From Prolixibacteraceae bacterium (GTDB lineage: Bacteria > Bacteroidota > Bacteroidia > Bacteroidales > Prolixibacteraceae), in NCBI GenBank assembly GCA_028683385.1, contig JAQUIJ010000006.1, positions 1 through 64,000 of the forward strand: DNA of 64,000 bases. The letters are read 5' to 3'. The number at the start of each line of letters is the position of its first letter. The first letter of the stretch is position 1. Both the position numbers and the translations under genes were made by a program. The notes under the pieces are model-generated. The model was not told where the DNA came from, made no database searches, and saw only the letters and a list, made by a program, of their open reading frames with translations. Below are positions 31,852-40,425 of the stretch, piece by piece.

Positions 31852-32781
31852 ATGACGCCCGAACAATTGATTATTATCCCACTTCTAATTGGCTTTTTGT
31901 TCGATTGCTTGTTGGGTGATCCGCTTTGGCTGCCGCATCCTATCAGGCTTTTCGGCAACTCCATCTATTTTTTTACTGAAAAACTAAATTCAGGAAGATA
32001 CCGGAAAGCGAAAGGCGCTGCGATGGCAGTTGGATTAATTGCCGTTACTTTTGGCACGGTTTGGCTGATGCTCCATCTGGCTAAATCTATTGAGCTATTA
32101 TACATTGGGTTAGCCAGTTTGGGTGTTTTTTATGGTTTGGCCAACCGAAGCCTGATTCAGGAATCGTACAAGGTAATGAAAGCTTTGCAAGGGGAAGGAC
32201 TGGGGGCAGGACGAAAACAACTAAGTTACATTGTTGGCCGTGAAACCAGTAACCTAAACGAGCAACAAATACGCACAGCGGTACTCGAAACACTGGCCGA
32301 AAACCTGAGCGACGGGGTAATTGCACCGCTGTTTTTCTATGCGCTGGGCGGCGTTCCGGCTATGCTGACCTATAAAATGGCCAACACGCTCGATTCCATG
32401 ATTGGCTATAAAAACGAACGTTTCAGGCAGTTTGGATGGTTTGCCGCGCGGTTCGACGATGTGATCAATTTCATTCCGGCACGAATTACTGCCTTGCTAA
32501 TGGTTGTTCTCAGTTTTAGCTGGCGCGGACTGGCGTATATTTTCCGCTACGGACATCGGCACAGTAGCCCCAATGCCGGATACCCCGAAGCTGCGCTGGC
32601 CGGAATCCTGAATTGCCGGTTTGGCGGCCCGAATGTGTATCACGGCATTTTAGTCGAAAAACCATACATTGGAAAGAACGTCAGGGAAATTACGAACCGC
32701 GATTTTTACAAGACCTGCGTTCTGAATTTCTTCACTTGTTTGGTGATGATTGGATTGATTTGCTTAATCGAAATGATTTAG
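31852..32781 (+). CDS. cbiB: Adenosylcobinamide-phosphate synthase
   Basis: This 309-residue polytopic membrane protein attaches aminopropanol or its phosphate to adenosylcobyric acid. Signature segments are FLFDCLLGDPLWLPHPIRLFG, VGRETSNLNEQQIRTAVLETLAENLSDG (in pieces) and YKNERFRQFGWFAARFDDVINFIPARIT. It is last in the first riboswitch operon. Naming differs between species (CbiB in Salmonella, CobD in Pseudomonas). Confidence 0.95.
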   Translation: MTPEQLIIIPLLIGFLFDCLLGDPLWLPHPIRLFGNSIYFFTEKLNSGRYRKAKGAAMAVGLIAVTFGTVWLMLHLAKSIELLYIGLASLGVFYGLANRSLIQESYKVMKALQGEGLGAGRKQLSYIVGRETSNLNEQQIRTAVLETLAENLSDGVIAPLFFYALGGVPAMLTYKMANTLDSMIGYKNERFRQFGWFAARFDDVINFIPARITALLMVVLSFSWRGLAYIFRYGHRHSSPNAGYPEAALAGILNCRFGGPNVYHGILVEKPYIGKNVREITNRDFYKTCVLNFFTCLVMIGLICLIEMI

Positions 32782-32782
32782 C

Positions 32783-32916
32783 ACCACAGATAACACAGAT
32801 TTTCACAGATTCGATTCCTTTTTACTTCCTTAATATGTAATAATTTACACTGCAATTGTGGCTTGTTTCAGGCAAAAATTGTTTTTTATCTGTGTTTGTC
32901 TGTATAATCGGTGGTA
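32783..32916. repeat. ACCACAGAT...ATCGGTGGT inverted repeat
   Basis: An imperfect member of the ACCACAGA family, with ACACAGATTTTCACAGATT at the left and ATCTGTGTTTGTCTGTATAATCGGTGGT-type sequence at the right. It lies between cbiB and the second riboswitch. Confidence 0.55.
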
Positions 32917-32925
32917 AATAATTTC

Positions 32926-33118
32926 TACTTTTGCCTTCGGAAATGGTTCCAGAGTTGGTTAACAAGCCAACAAGGAATAATAGGGAATCCGGTGTAAAAC
33001 CGGAGCTGTACCCGCAGCTGTAAGCCTTAATTCAAACTTTTTGAAACTCCTGCCACTGTCCCGAGTACTCGGGATGGGAAGGCCTCAAAAAGCAAGGTGA
33101 GCCAGAAGACCTGCCAAT
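32926..33118 (+). promoter_or_regulatory. Cobalamin riboswitch 2 with promoter
   Basis: A -7 box TACTTTTG (32926-32933) precedes the aptamer: AATCCGGTGTAAAACCGGAGC, CCCGCAGCTGTAAGCC, TGCCACTG...GGGAAGGC and B12 box GAGCCAGAAGACCTGCC (33099-33115). The variable hairpin TCCCGAGTACTCGGGA (33059-33074) differs from riboswitch 1 by compensating base changes. The 160-bp leader after it (33119-33279) contains a pyrimidine-rich stretch and probably the expression platform for btuB. Confidence 0.95.
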
Positions 33119-33279
33119 TCCACGCACGTTAATCATAGCTTTCGGGATAAAAGCAATGGGGTGATCGTTTTCATCTAATTTATCCATTTGTTCCTTTTTT
33201 TGTCAGCCCGGGATGTATCGGGGAACATGCTGAAAGTTTATGGTCGACATTTTTTAATGTTTAACCATAAAAAATTGTT

Positions 33280-35385
33280 ATGAATTTTAAACAAATGACC
33301 TTTGTTTGCATGGGATTGTTCTGCTCGTTAGGCGCAGCAGCCGACCTGCTCGACTCAACCAAAGTGTATCCAATCCAGGAAGTTACCGTTCATGCATCGC
33401 GCATGGAACGCAAACTAAAAGACCTTCCGCAAAAAGTTGAGATTGTTTCGCAAAGCCTCATCAAATCGCTGCCGTGCGAAAATCTGGCCGAAGTGCTTAA
33501 GCGCACCACGAACCTCGACATCGTTCAGTACCCCGGATTATCTGCTGCCGTTGGAATGCGCGGTTTTTCTCCAAGCGCCCACTCGCGCAGTTACACCTTG
33601 TTGCTCATCGACGGAAAGCCTGCCGGAACAACTAACCTGGCAACCATCGATCTCAACAATGTGGAACAAATCGAAATTGTTAAGGGTTCGTATTCGGTGC
33701 TTTACGGCTCGGATGCGATGGGCGGCGTGGTCAACATCATTACCAAAAAAGGTGGTGCAGTTCCTGAAGGGCACGTTTCGGTTGAATCCGGAAGTTTTGG
33801 TTACCGCAAATTTTCAGGAAATTTCACCGGAAATTCAGGAACGAAATTTACTTATGGCTTGGGATACAGCCGTCAGGAACAAACCAAAGATTACCGCATC
33901 GGACAGAAAAACCTGCTAAAAATTTCGGACGTTGATAAGCTGATTCTCGATAAAGCTTCGTATGGCGATGCAATGGACAACTCGCAGTACGAGCTGAATG
34001 CGGCCAATGCGTTTGTGAATTACGACATCAGCAAGCAGTGGAAAATTAGTGCTGAGGGCGCCTACACTTTTGCTTACGATGTGGAAACTGCCGGAAATTA
34101 CTGGGGAACCTACGGACAAAGCAAGAAGGATGTGAACCGCCTGAATTTGTATGTGACGCTGGAACAAAACAACGCAAAAAATCATTTCCGCTTTAGCCCG
34201 TATTACACCAACGACCAGAATCCAAATTATTCAGACAACACCGACAAGGGCTTTATAAGCTTTAAAAGTACAGTAAAAGAATCGGGTTATCAGCTTCAGG
34301 ATAATTACAAATTGGGTAATTTTGATGTGCTAGTAGGAACCGACCTGAAAGTTTACGACTATGTGTCGAACCGTTTTTCGGCCATCGGTACACCTGCCGA
34401 TCCGTACAAGCCAAACAATAAATTCACCAATGTGGCTGCATTCACGCAACTGGCTTATTCGGTGAAAAACCTGAACTTGAATGTAGGAGTTCGTTACGAT
34501 CGTTTCACGTACCACATCGATGCCAACGACGGGTTGAAAGCCCCGGAAGCCAATGCCGATTACAACACAGTGAATCCATCGGTGGGTGCACAGTACCAGT
34601 TCCTGAAAAATTTCAAGGCTCACAGTTCTTTCGGAACTGCATTTTCGGTTCCGGATGCCTTTAAAGTGGCCGGAAAATATACTGTTTCAGGGAAATCGTA
34701 CGTTGGAAATCCTGACCTTGACCCGGAGAAATCGCGCACAACCGACTTTGGTATCGGCTATTCGTCAGAAAAAAACAGCCTGAGACTGGATGTTTCGTAC
34801 TTCCAGACTTTGCACGACCATAAAATTGTGGAAGAAAAACTGGCGTCGGGCGAATACACATATGCCAATGCCAACAAATCGACAATGAAAGGAATTGAGG
34901 CCATGTCGTCGTATAACCTTGGACAATTATTTGGTCACCCGTTTGAACTGGAAGCGTATGCCAACTTCACCTGGATCCTGAAAAACGAATTTTCGCAGTT
35001 GGTTGGCACCGAGATGCTGACCCGCGACATGCAATATGTACGGAAAGCCAATGGGAACTTCGGACTGAATTACCGGCACGATAAAATCAACATGCGCCTG
35101 AATAGCCGGTTCATCGGTTCGCGTCTCGAAAAAGATTCGTTCAGCTCCATCCGTACAGGAATTACTTCGGCAAATTTTTACACGAAAGGCGGATATGTGG
35201 CTTCGGATAAAATTCTACAGCATCCTGAATATTTGCTGTTCGATTATTCGATTGGCTACGCATTCAGCGAAAAGGTAAATTTTGGCATTACGGTTTCGAA
35301 CCTGTTGGATGAAAATTATTCGGAAAAAGATGGCTATAACATGCCCGGACGAAGCATTGTTGCCAAGTTGGGTTATACGTTTTAA
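33280..35385 (+). CDS. btuB: TonB-dependent corrinoid receptor
   Basis: This 701-residue outer-membrane receptor has a signal peptide, a TonB-box-like start (TKVYPIQEVTVHASRMERK), a plug domain (about 40-155: GMRGFSPSAHSRSYTLLLIDG, VEIVKGSYSVLYGSDAMGGV in pieces) and a beta-barrel ending in an aromatic (KLGYTF). Being first after a cobalamin riboswitch and before corrinoid genes identifies its cargo as cobalamin or other corrinoids. Confidence 0.9.
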   Translation: MNFKQMTFVCMGLFCSLGAAADLLDSTKVYPIQEVTVHASRMERKLKDLPQKVEIVSQSLIKSLPCENLAEVLKRTTNLDIVQYPGLSAAVGMRGFSPSAHSRSYTLLLIDGKPAGTTNLATIDLNNVEQIEIVKGSYSVLYGSDAMGGVVNIITKKGGAVPEGHVSVESGSFGYRKFSGNFTGNSGTKFTYGLGYSRQEQTKDYRIGQKNLLKISDVDKLILDKASYGDAMDNSQYELNAANAFVNYDISKQWKISAEGAYTFAYDVETAGNYWGTYGQSKKDVNRLNLYVTLEQNNAKNHFRFSPYYTNDQNPNYSDNTDKGFISFKSTVKESGYQLQDNYKLGNFDVLVGTDLKVYDYVSNRFSAIGTPADPYKPNNKFTNVAAFTQLAYSVKNLNLNVGVRYDRFTYHIDANDGLKAPEANADYNTVNPSVGAQYQFLKNFKAHSSFGTAFSVPDAFKVAGKYTVSGKSYVGNPDLDPEKSRTTDFGIGYSSEKNSLRLDVSYFQTLHDHKIVEEKLASGEYTYANANKSTMKGIEAMSSYNLGQLFGHPFELEAYANFTWILKNEFSQLVGTEMLTRDMQYVRKANGNFGLNYRHDKINMRLNSRFIGSRLEKDSFSSIRTGITSANFYTKGGYVASDKILQHPEYLLFDYSIGYAFSEKVNFGITVSNLLDENYSEKDGYNMPGRSIVAKLGYTF

Positions 35386-35398
35386 GAAAATTATCATA

Positions 35399-35429
35399 TT
35401 GAGCAGGTGAGTCCGAGTCAACTGCTCAA
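35399..35429. repeat. Hairpin between btuB and DUF4430 gene
   Basis: TTGAGCAG...CTGCTCAA with inner TGA/TCA pairing, 14 bp after the btuB stop. It resembles the hairpin at 35871-35901 and may attenuate or protect the transcript. Confidence 0.6.
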
Positions 35430-35442
35430 TAAACTAAACAAA

Positions 35443-35844
35443 ATGAGAAGAACATTAATTATTTCACTGATCATCTTTGCCTTTTCGTTTATGGGACAGG
35501 CCAAAGAGAAAAATCCAGTAGCATCGAAACCCATTGTGGTAGAGATTGATTTTGGAAGTGGACACGAAGTCAAACGTGTTGAAGTTGCCTGCGACAAAAC
35601 CATTACCGCATTGGAGGCGCTTCAAAAAGCAGCCGAAGTTAAAACTCATCCGGTAGGGCAATACGTTTTTGTAACGGAGATCGACAATGTTGCCGCCGAG
35701 CGGGGAAAAATGGCCTGGTACTACAAGGTGAACGGCGAAAAACCAAAGCTGGCCATTGAACAACGCTTAAAACCCGGAGACACGGTGAATTGGCGTTTTG
35801 TAGAGGATGTTTGCTCTGGCAAGGTTGACGGAACAAAGAAATAA
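35443..35844 (+). CDS. Exported DUF4430 (transcobalamin-like domain) protein
   Basis: This encodes about 133 residues from the ATG at 35443, which gives a signal peptide (MRRTLIISLIIFAFSFMGQA). The rest is a DUF4430 domain (VVEIDFGSGHEVKRVEV, TALEALQKAAEVKTHPVG, KMAWYYKVNGEKP, LKPGDTVNWRFVEDVC), a fold related to the C-terminal domain of transcobalamin/intrinsic factor. Its place directly after btuB points to a periplasmic or surface corrinoid-binding accessory. It has two Cys at most and no lipobox. Confidence 0.75.
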   Translation: MRRTLIISLIIFAFSFMGQAKEKNPVASKPIVVEIDFGSGHEVKRVEVACDKTITALEALQKAAEVKTHPVGQYVFVTEIDNVAAERGKMAWYYKVNGEKPKLAIEQRLKPGDTVNWRFVEDVCSGKVDGTKK

Positions 35845-35870
35845 AAGATAAGAAAACTGAAAATGCGAGA

Positions 35871-35901
35871 GTGAGCGGGTGACTTCGAGTCACCCGCTCA
35901 C
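35871..35901. terminator. 14-bp perfect hairpin before cobU
   Basis: GTGAGCGGGTGACT and AGTCACCCGCTCAC enclose a TCG loop. There is no long U-tract, so it may be a partial terminator, an RNA-processing site or a repeat. It separates the receptor part of the operon from the enzyme genes. Confidence 0.6.
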
Positions 35902-35918
35902 TTAATAAACAACAAAAT

Positions 35919-36428
35919 ATGGCTCAAATCACATTCATTACCGGGGGCGCCCGTTCAGGAAAAAGCAATTACGCGCAAAAACTGGCTGAATCGTCAAGCC
36001 CGAATCCGGTTTATCTGGCAACCGCCAGGGTGTGGGATGAAGATTTTCGGCTTCGCATCGAACGGCACCAAAACGATCGTGGACCGCACTGGATCAACAT
36101 CGAAGAAGAAAAGCAACTTTCGGCTTGCACGGTTGAAGGCCAAACTGTTTTGCTCGACTGCATTACTCTGTGGCTGACCAATATTTTTTTCGACAATCAG
36201 TTCGAATTGGAACGTTCGCTTGAAGAAGCCAAAGCCGAATGGAACCGTTTTGTTCAGAAGGATATGAGCCTGATTGTGGTGAGCAATGAGTTGGGAATGG
36301 GCGTTCATCCGATAGAAGAATCGGCACGAAAATTTGCCGACCTGCAAGGTTGGATGAACCAACACATCGCCCAACAAGCCAGCGAGGTTTTCCTGATGAT
36401 CTCGGGAATTCCGGTGAAAATTAAGTGA
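35919..36428 (+). CDS. cobU: Adenosylcobinamide kinase / GTP:adenosylcobinamide-phosphate guanylyltransferase
   Basis: This 169-residue bifunctional enzyme phosphorylates adenosylcobinamide and transfers GMP to give AdoCbi-GDP. It has the P-loop FITGGARSGKSNYAQ, the RIERHQNDRGPHWINIEEE segment with the His that takes GMP, VLLDCITLWLTN and VVSNELGMGVHP. Length and motifs are standard. Confidence 0.95.
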   Translation: MAQITFITGGARSGKSNYAQKLAESSSPNPVYLATARVWDEDFRLRIERHQNDRGPHWINIEEEKQLSACTVEGQTVLLDCITLWLTNIFFDNQFELERSLEEAKAEWNRFVQKDMSLIVVSNELGMGVHPIEESARKFADLQGWMNQHIAQQASEVFLMISGIPVKIK

Positions 36429-36448
36429 TCAGTTGGCAGAAATTTGAA

Positions 36449-36660
36449 CCACATAGGACACAGAGAAACAAATAAAATACCCTGAAAGGGTTAAATATCA
36501 ATAACCCGGGGTAAACGACGAAGGAGTGCCACCCCGGGAAATGAAGAAAAAAGATTTCCGTCCGTGCGATGAAGATTAGAGAGGAGAGAATCATCTTTCG
36601 GACGGAAGGGCGAGAACATATTGGGTTATTCACGGATTCACTTTGTGTGAAACCCTGACT
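36449..36660. repeat. Composite repeat block between cobU and cobT
   Basis: The 287-bp gap has no gene. It holds a half copy of the ACCACA family (36449), ACCCTGAAAGGGTT (36479-36492), a CCCGGGGT...ACCCCGGG hairpin (36505-36538), a TTCCGTCCG...CGGACGGAA hairpin (36556-36607) and a TTCAC-TTTGT-GTGAA relic of the GTCAGGGCTTCACT family (36633-36660). Confidence 0.55.
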
Positions 36661-36716
36661 ACAACCGACAACTTTGACAACAATTACAACAATAATAACA
36701 TTTTATCCATCAACCC

Positions 36717-37721
36717 ATGACTTTAAAAGAACAACTCAAGCACAAAATCGATTTCAAAACCAAACCGCTGGGTGCGCTTGGATTACTCGAAAGCCTTGCC
36801 CTACAGGTTGGCCAGATCCAGAACACGCTGACTCCGGAGTTAAAAAAGCCAACTATTTTGGTGTTTGCTGCCGATCACGGTTTGGCCGACGAAGGCGTGA
36901 GCCCTTACCCGAAAGAAGTAACCTGGCAAATGGTGATGAATTTTGTGGCCGGAGGCGCTGCCATCAATGTGTTTTGTCGCCAGAACGGCATCAACCTTAA
37001 AGTGGTGGATGCCGGTGTCGATTTCGATTTTCCGGCTGATGCGCCAATTGTCAATGCGAAAGTGGCTCGCGGATCCCGTAACATGCGCTATGAACCGGCC
37101 ATGACTTCCGAAGAATGTTCTTTTGCCGTTCAAAAAGGTCGCGAACTGGTCAAACAGGAAGCAGCGAACGGTTGCAACATCGTTGGTTTTGGCGAAATGG
37201 GTATTGGCAACACGTCTGCTTCTTCGCTCCTGATGCACCGCTTCCTGAACATCCCGATTGAAGAATGTACCGGCGCCGGAACGGGTTCGCACGGCGAACA
37301 GTTGACTCGTAAAATGCAAATCCTGAAAGAAGTATCGGAAAAATACGATCCGAAAACGCCCGAAGAGACTTTGACTACTTTTGGCGGTCTGGAAATTGCC
37401 ATGATGGTTGGTTCCATGCTCGAAGCCCGCGAACAAGGCATGATTCTGCTGATCGATGGTTTTATTGCCACTGCGGCGGCATTGACAGCTATTTGTATGA
37501 ATCCTGAAGTACGTGATAATTGCGTATTTTGCCATTCGTCAGACGAGCGCGGGCATAAGCAGATGCTCGAACAGTTGGATGCACGGCCAATGCTTCATCT
37601 CGATTTGCGGTTGGGCGAAGGAACCGGAGCTGCATTGGCATTGCCTTTGGTGCAGGCAGCCGTCAATTTCCTGAACGAAATGTCGAGCTTCGAATCAGCC
37701 GGAGTGGCGAATAAAGAGTAA
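36717..37721 (+). CDS. cobT: Nicotinate-nucleotide--base phosphoribosyltransferase, copy 1
   Basis: This 334-residue enzyme makes alpha-ribazole phosphate (or an analogue) from a lower-ligand base and nicotinate mononucleotide. Typical segments are KTKPLGALGLLESLALQ, VFAADHGLADEGVSPYP, NIVGFGEMGIGNTSASSLL, TGAGTGSHGEQL and the catalytic-Glu motif DLRLGEGTGAALALP near the end. A second copy lies at 39072-40133. A strong hairpin follows its stop. Confidence 0.95.
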   Translation: MTLKEQLKHKIDFKTKPLGALGLLESLALQVGQIQNTLTPELKKPTILVFAADHGLADEGVSPYPKEVTWQMVMNFVAGGAAINVFCRQNGINLKVVDAGVDFDFPADAPIVNAKVARGSRNMRYEPAMTSEECSFAVQKGRELVKQEAANGCNIVGFGEMGIGNTSASSLLMHRFLNIPIEECTGAGTGSHGEQLTRKMQILKEVSEKYDPKTPEETLTTFGGLEIAMMVGSMLEAREQGMILLIDGFIATAAALTAICMNPEVRDNCVFCHSSDERGHKQMLEQLDARPMLHLDLRLGEGTGAALALPLVQAAVNFLNEMSSFESAGVANKE

Positions 37722-37726
37722 AAATA

Positions 37727-37759
37727 AGACCTAACAGGTTTTTAAAACCTGTTAGGTCT
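37727..37759. repeat. AGACCTAACAGGTTT palindrome
   Basis: A nearly perfect 33-bp palindrome with AGACCTAACAGGTTT and AAACCTGTTAGGTCT arms, between cobT and cobS. It resembles dispersed hairpins common in Bacteroidota genomes. Confidence 0.6.
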
Positions 37760-37771
37760 CAAACTTATATT

Positions 37772-38536
37772 ATGCGAAAACAACTGCACATATTTCTGAA
37801 TGCCATCATGTTTTATTCGCGCATTCCGGTGCCAAAAAACCTGCCGTATTCCGACGAAATGCTGAACCGCTCAACGCGGTATTTCCCTTTCATTGGCTGG
37901 ATTATAGGTGGGATTGGCGCCACAGTTTTTTATGGGTTGCAGTTTGTTCTTCCTCCTGAATTGGCTATTCTGTTGAGTATGCTGGCTACCATTTTTGTCA
38001 CCGGAGCTTTTCACGAGGACGGTTTTGCCGATTTTTGCGATGGCTTTGGTGGCGGTTACACCCGCGAGCGTATTCTCACCATCATGAAAGACAGCCGCAT
38101 TGGCACTTATGGAAGTATCGGCCTGATTGGTATGCTGGCCACCAAATTTATGAGTTTGCATGCCATCGATGTCGCCCAAATTCCGGTAATTCTTTTGGCC
38201 GGACATTCGCTTAGCCGGTTGATGCCCATTCTGGTCATTTATACTTCGGAATATTCGCGCGAAGATGCCACCAGCAAAACCAAGCCGATTGGCAAAAAAG
38301 GCAAAGGGTTCGATTTTTTGCTGGCACTGATCTTTGGTACTTTATTGTTGGTTTTCATTCCAATTTCATATTCGCTGATTATTTTGCCAGCGCTTTTGTT
38401 TACCACATTCGTTTTCAGGCGATACATCACCAGCAAATTGGGTGGCTACACCGGCGACTGCCTGGGCGCTTTGCAGCAAATGGCCGAAGTGGAATTTTAC
38501 CTCGGGTTTGTCATCTTTCAAACACTTCAGGCATGA
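37772..38536 (+). CDS. cobS: Adenosylcobinamide-GDP ribazoletransferase
   Basis: This 254-residue membrane enzyme joins AdoCbi-GDP with alpha-ribazole (or its phosphate) to give adenosylcobalamin (phosphate). It starts MRKQLHIFLNAIMFYSRIPVP and has the metal-binding GAFHEDGFADFCDGFGGG and IMKDSRIGTYGSIGL motifs. Its end overlaps cobC by 4 bp. Confidence 0.95.
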   Translation: MRKQLHIFLNAIMFYSRIPVPKNLPYSDEMLNRSTRYFPFIGWIIGGIGATVFYGLQFVLPPELAILLSMLATIFVTGAFHEDGFADFCDGFGGGYTRERILTIMKDSRIGTYGSIGLIGMLATKFMSLHAIDVAQIPVILLAGHSLSRLMPILVIYTSEYSREDATSKTKPIGKKGKGFDFLLALIFGTLLLVFIPISYSLIILPALLFTTFVFRRYITSKLGGYTGDCLGALQQMAEVEFYLGFVIFQTLQA

Positions 38537-39075
38537 AACTTACTTTGGTCCGACATACTTCGGTTGATGTGCCCAAAGGCATTTGCTACGGAATAACCGA
38601 TGTTTCTCTGGCTTCGTCGTTCTCCGAGGAATTGAAAAAAGTCAGACAAAAACTGGTTTATAAGAAGTTCGACGTAGTATATTCCAGTCCTTTGACGCGG
38701 TGTACCAGTCTTGCTAGAGAAATAATTTCTGATCAGCCAATTCAAACCGATAGCCGTTTGATGGAACTCGACTTTGGGGATTGGGAAATGGCAACCTGGA
38801 AGTCTATCTATGAATCGGAGGCTGGGAAAGAATGGTTTTCCAATTACGTCAACGTCCGTTGCCCAGGTGGGGAATCGTTTATCGACCTTATTAATCGTGG
38901 GGAATCGTTTCTCAACGAGCTGAAAAGTAGAAACTTACAAAATGCAGCAATTTTTACCCACGCCGGAATCATTCGCGCGATGATGTGCCTGCTTCAGGAT
39001 AAAACTCCGGAAGAAGCTTTTAGCACACCATTCGAGTATGGCCAGATCATCACTTTTAATCTTGAAAACGAATGA
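38533..39075 (+). CDS. cobC: Alpha-ribazole phosphatase (histidine phosphatase)
   Basis: This 180-residue histidine phosphatase opens MKLTLVRHTSVDVPKGICYG, with catalytic RH, and has VYSSPLTRCTSLAREI, LDFGDWEMATW and the second His in IFTHAGIIRAMM. It removes phosphate from alpha-ribazole phosphate or adenosylcobalamin phosphate. It overlaps cobS before it and cobT-2 after it by 4 bp each, so the three are translationally coupled. Confidence 0.9.
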   Translation: MKLTLVRHTSVDVPKGICYGITDVSLASSFSEELKKVRQKLVYKKFDVVYSSPLTRCTSLAREIISDQPIQTDSRLMELDFGDWEMATWKSIYESEAGKEWFSNYVNVRCPGGESFIDLINRGESFLNELKSRNLQNAAIFTHAGIIRAMMCLLQDKTPEEAFSTPFEYGQIITFNLENE

Positions 39076-40133
39076 ATATTGAATTTGACATTCCGGAATT
39101 CGACACGGAATTGAGACCGCTTTTACAACACAAACTCGATAATAAAGCCAAGCCGGTTGGGTCGCTTGGGAAACTGGAAACGCTGGCTTTGCAGATTGGA
39201 TTGATTCAAAACTCACTTTCTCCGGAATTGAAAAATCCGGTGATGCTTACCGTTGCAGCCGATCACGGAATTACAGCCGAAGGTGTGAGTGCCTGTCCGG
39301 TTGAAATTACATGGCAGCAGGTGCTTAATTTTCTGGCTGGCGGCGGTGGAATTGGCTTGCTTTCGCGCGTTTACGGAATGGACTTGTGGGTGGTTGACGC
39401 CGGTGTTAATTACCAGTTTGAACCTCATCCGAAACTGATTGATGCCAAGGTCGCTTTTGGCTCCGAAAACTTCAGATATCAGCCGGCCATGGGAATAGAA
39501 AACTGCACGAAAGCGTTTAACAATGGGAGGGAAATTGTAAGGAAGTTAGCCGGGCAAGGAACCAATGTGATTGGTTTTGGCGAAATGGGTATTGGGAACA
39601 CAACCCCGGCATCGGCGCTGATGTCGATTATTTGCAGATTGCCGGTTGAAGAATGCGTTGGGCCTGGAGCCGGATTAAACAGCGAAGGCGTTCAGCATAA
39701 AGCAAAAGTTATTCAGGATGCTATTGACAAACAGGGAATTTCCGACTCGGTATTCGAAAACCTGGCGCGGTTTGGCGGATACGAAATAGCGACCATTGCT
39801 GGTGGGATGATTGAAGCCGCCTGCAATCGCATGGTGATTCTGGTTGATGGGTTCATCACGACTTCGGCTTTGCTGGTAGCCCAGGAAATGGATCGTCGGG
39901 TGCTGGATTATTGCATTTTCTCGCACGAGTCAGACGAACAGGGACACCGGAAAATGCTTCGGCACATGAATGCTTCGGCTGTCCTGAAATTGGGTTTGCG
40001 CCTCGGAGAAGGAACGGGAGCCGCCATTGCTTATTCCGTGCTGAAAGGCGCAGTGGCTGTGCTTTCGGAAATGACTTCGTTTGAAGAAGCTCAGGTGATC
40101 AATACCAGTCATATTAGGTTTGAGAGTGCCTAA
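39072..40133 (+). CDS. Nicotinate-nucleotide--base phosphoribosyltransferase, copy 2
   Basis: This 353-residue CobT paralogue has the same landmarks as copy 1: KAKPVGSLGKLETLALQ, VAADHGITAEGVSACP, NVIGFGEMGIGNTTPASAL, VGPGAGLNSEGVQHK and GLRLGEGTGAAIAYS with the catalytic Glu retained. Segments around the base pocket differ from copy 1, for example TGAGTGSHGEQ against VGPGAGLNSEG. Two active-looking copies suggest different lower-ligand bases, or a heterodimer like ArsAB. It overlaps cobC by 4 bp. A MITE-like repeat follows. Confidence 0.9.
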   Translation: MNIEFDIPEFDTELRPLLQHKLDNKAKPVGSLGKLETLALQIGLIQNSLSPELKNPVMLTVAADHGITAEGVSACPVEITWQQVLNFLAGGGGIGLLSRVYGMDLWVVDAGVNYQFEPHPKLIDAKVAFGSENFRYQPAMGIENCTKAFNNGREIVRKLAGQGTNVIGFGEMGIGNTTPASALMSIICRLPVEECVGPGAGLNSEGVQHKAKVIQDAIDKQGISDSVFENLARFGGYEIATIAGGMIEAACNRMVILVDGFITTSALLVAQEMDRRVLDYCIFSHESDEQGHRKMLRHMNASAVLKLGLRLGEGTGAAIAYSVLKGAVAVLSEMTSFEEAQVINTSHIRFESA

Positions 40134-40143
40134 AGTCACGTCG

Positions 40144-40352
40144 AGGCTGTATCAAAAGTGATTATGTTTTTTCAAAAACTTACAATTTGAAAGTACCGAC
40201 ACTGTTAAAACCCCTAAATCCCCTGAAGGGGACTTCAAAGCCGCCCCTTCAGGGGAGGTTTGCCTGCCAGCCGCAGGCAGGGAGGGGTGAACTGAAGGTG
40301 AACTTACAATTTGAAAGTTGCATTTGTGAAATTTTGACTTTTGATACAACCT
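40144..40352. mobile_element. MITE-like repeat, copy 2
   Basis: A 209-bp element with terminal inverted repeats AGGCTGTATCAAAAGT (40144-40159) and ACTTTTGATACAACCT (40337-40352), matching in 15 of 16 positions. It contains two direct AACTTACAATTTGAAAGT units and CCCC-rich dyads. It differs from copy 1 (15577-15763) by an extra GCCTGCCAGCCGCAGGCAG-type palindrome. The GGCTGTNTCAAAA-type end recalls IS1182/IS5-group elements, so a non-autonomous derivative is likely. No target duplication is evident. Confidence 0.7.
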
Positions 40353-40425
40353 CCTGACAACAGAAAAGATGCTGAAACAAGTTCAGCATGACGAGTAATC
40401 AATAATTTGTTAGTCATTATTCAAA

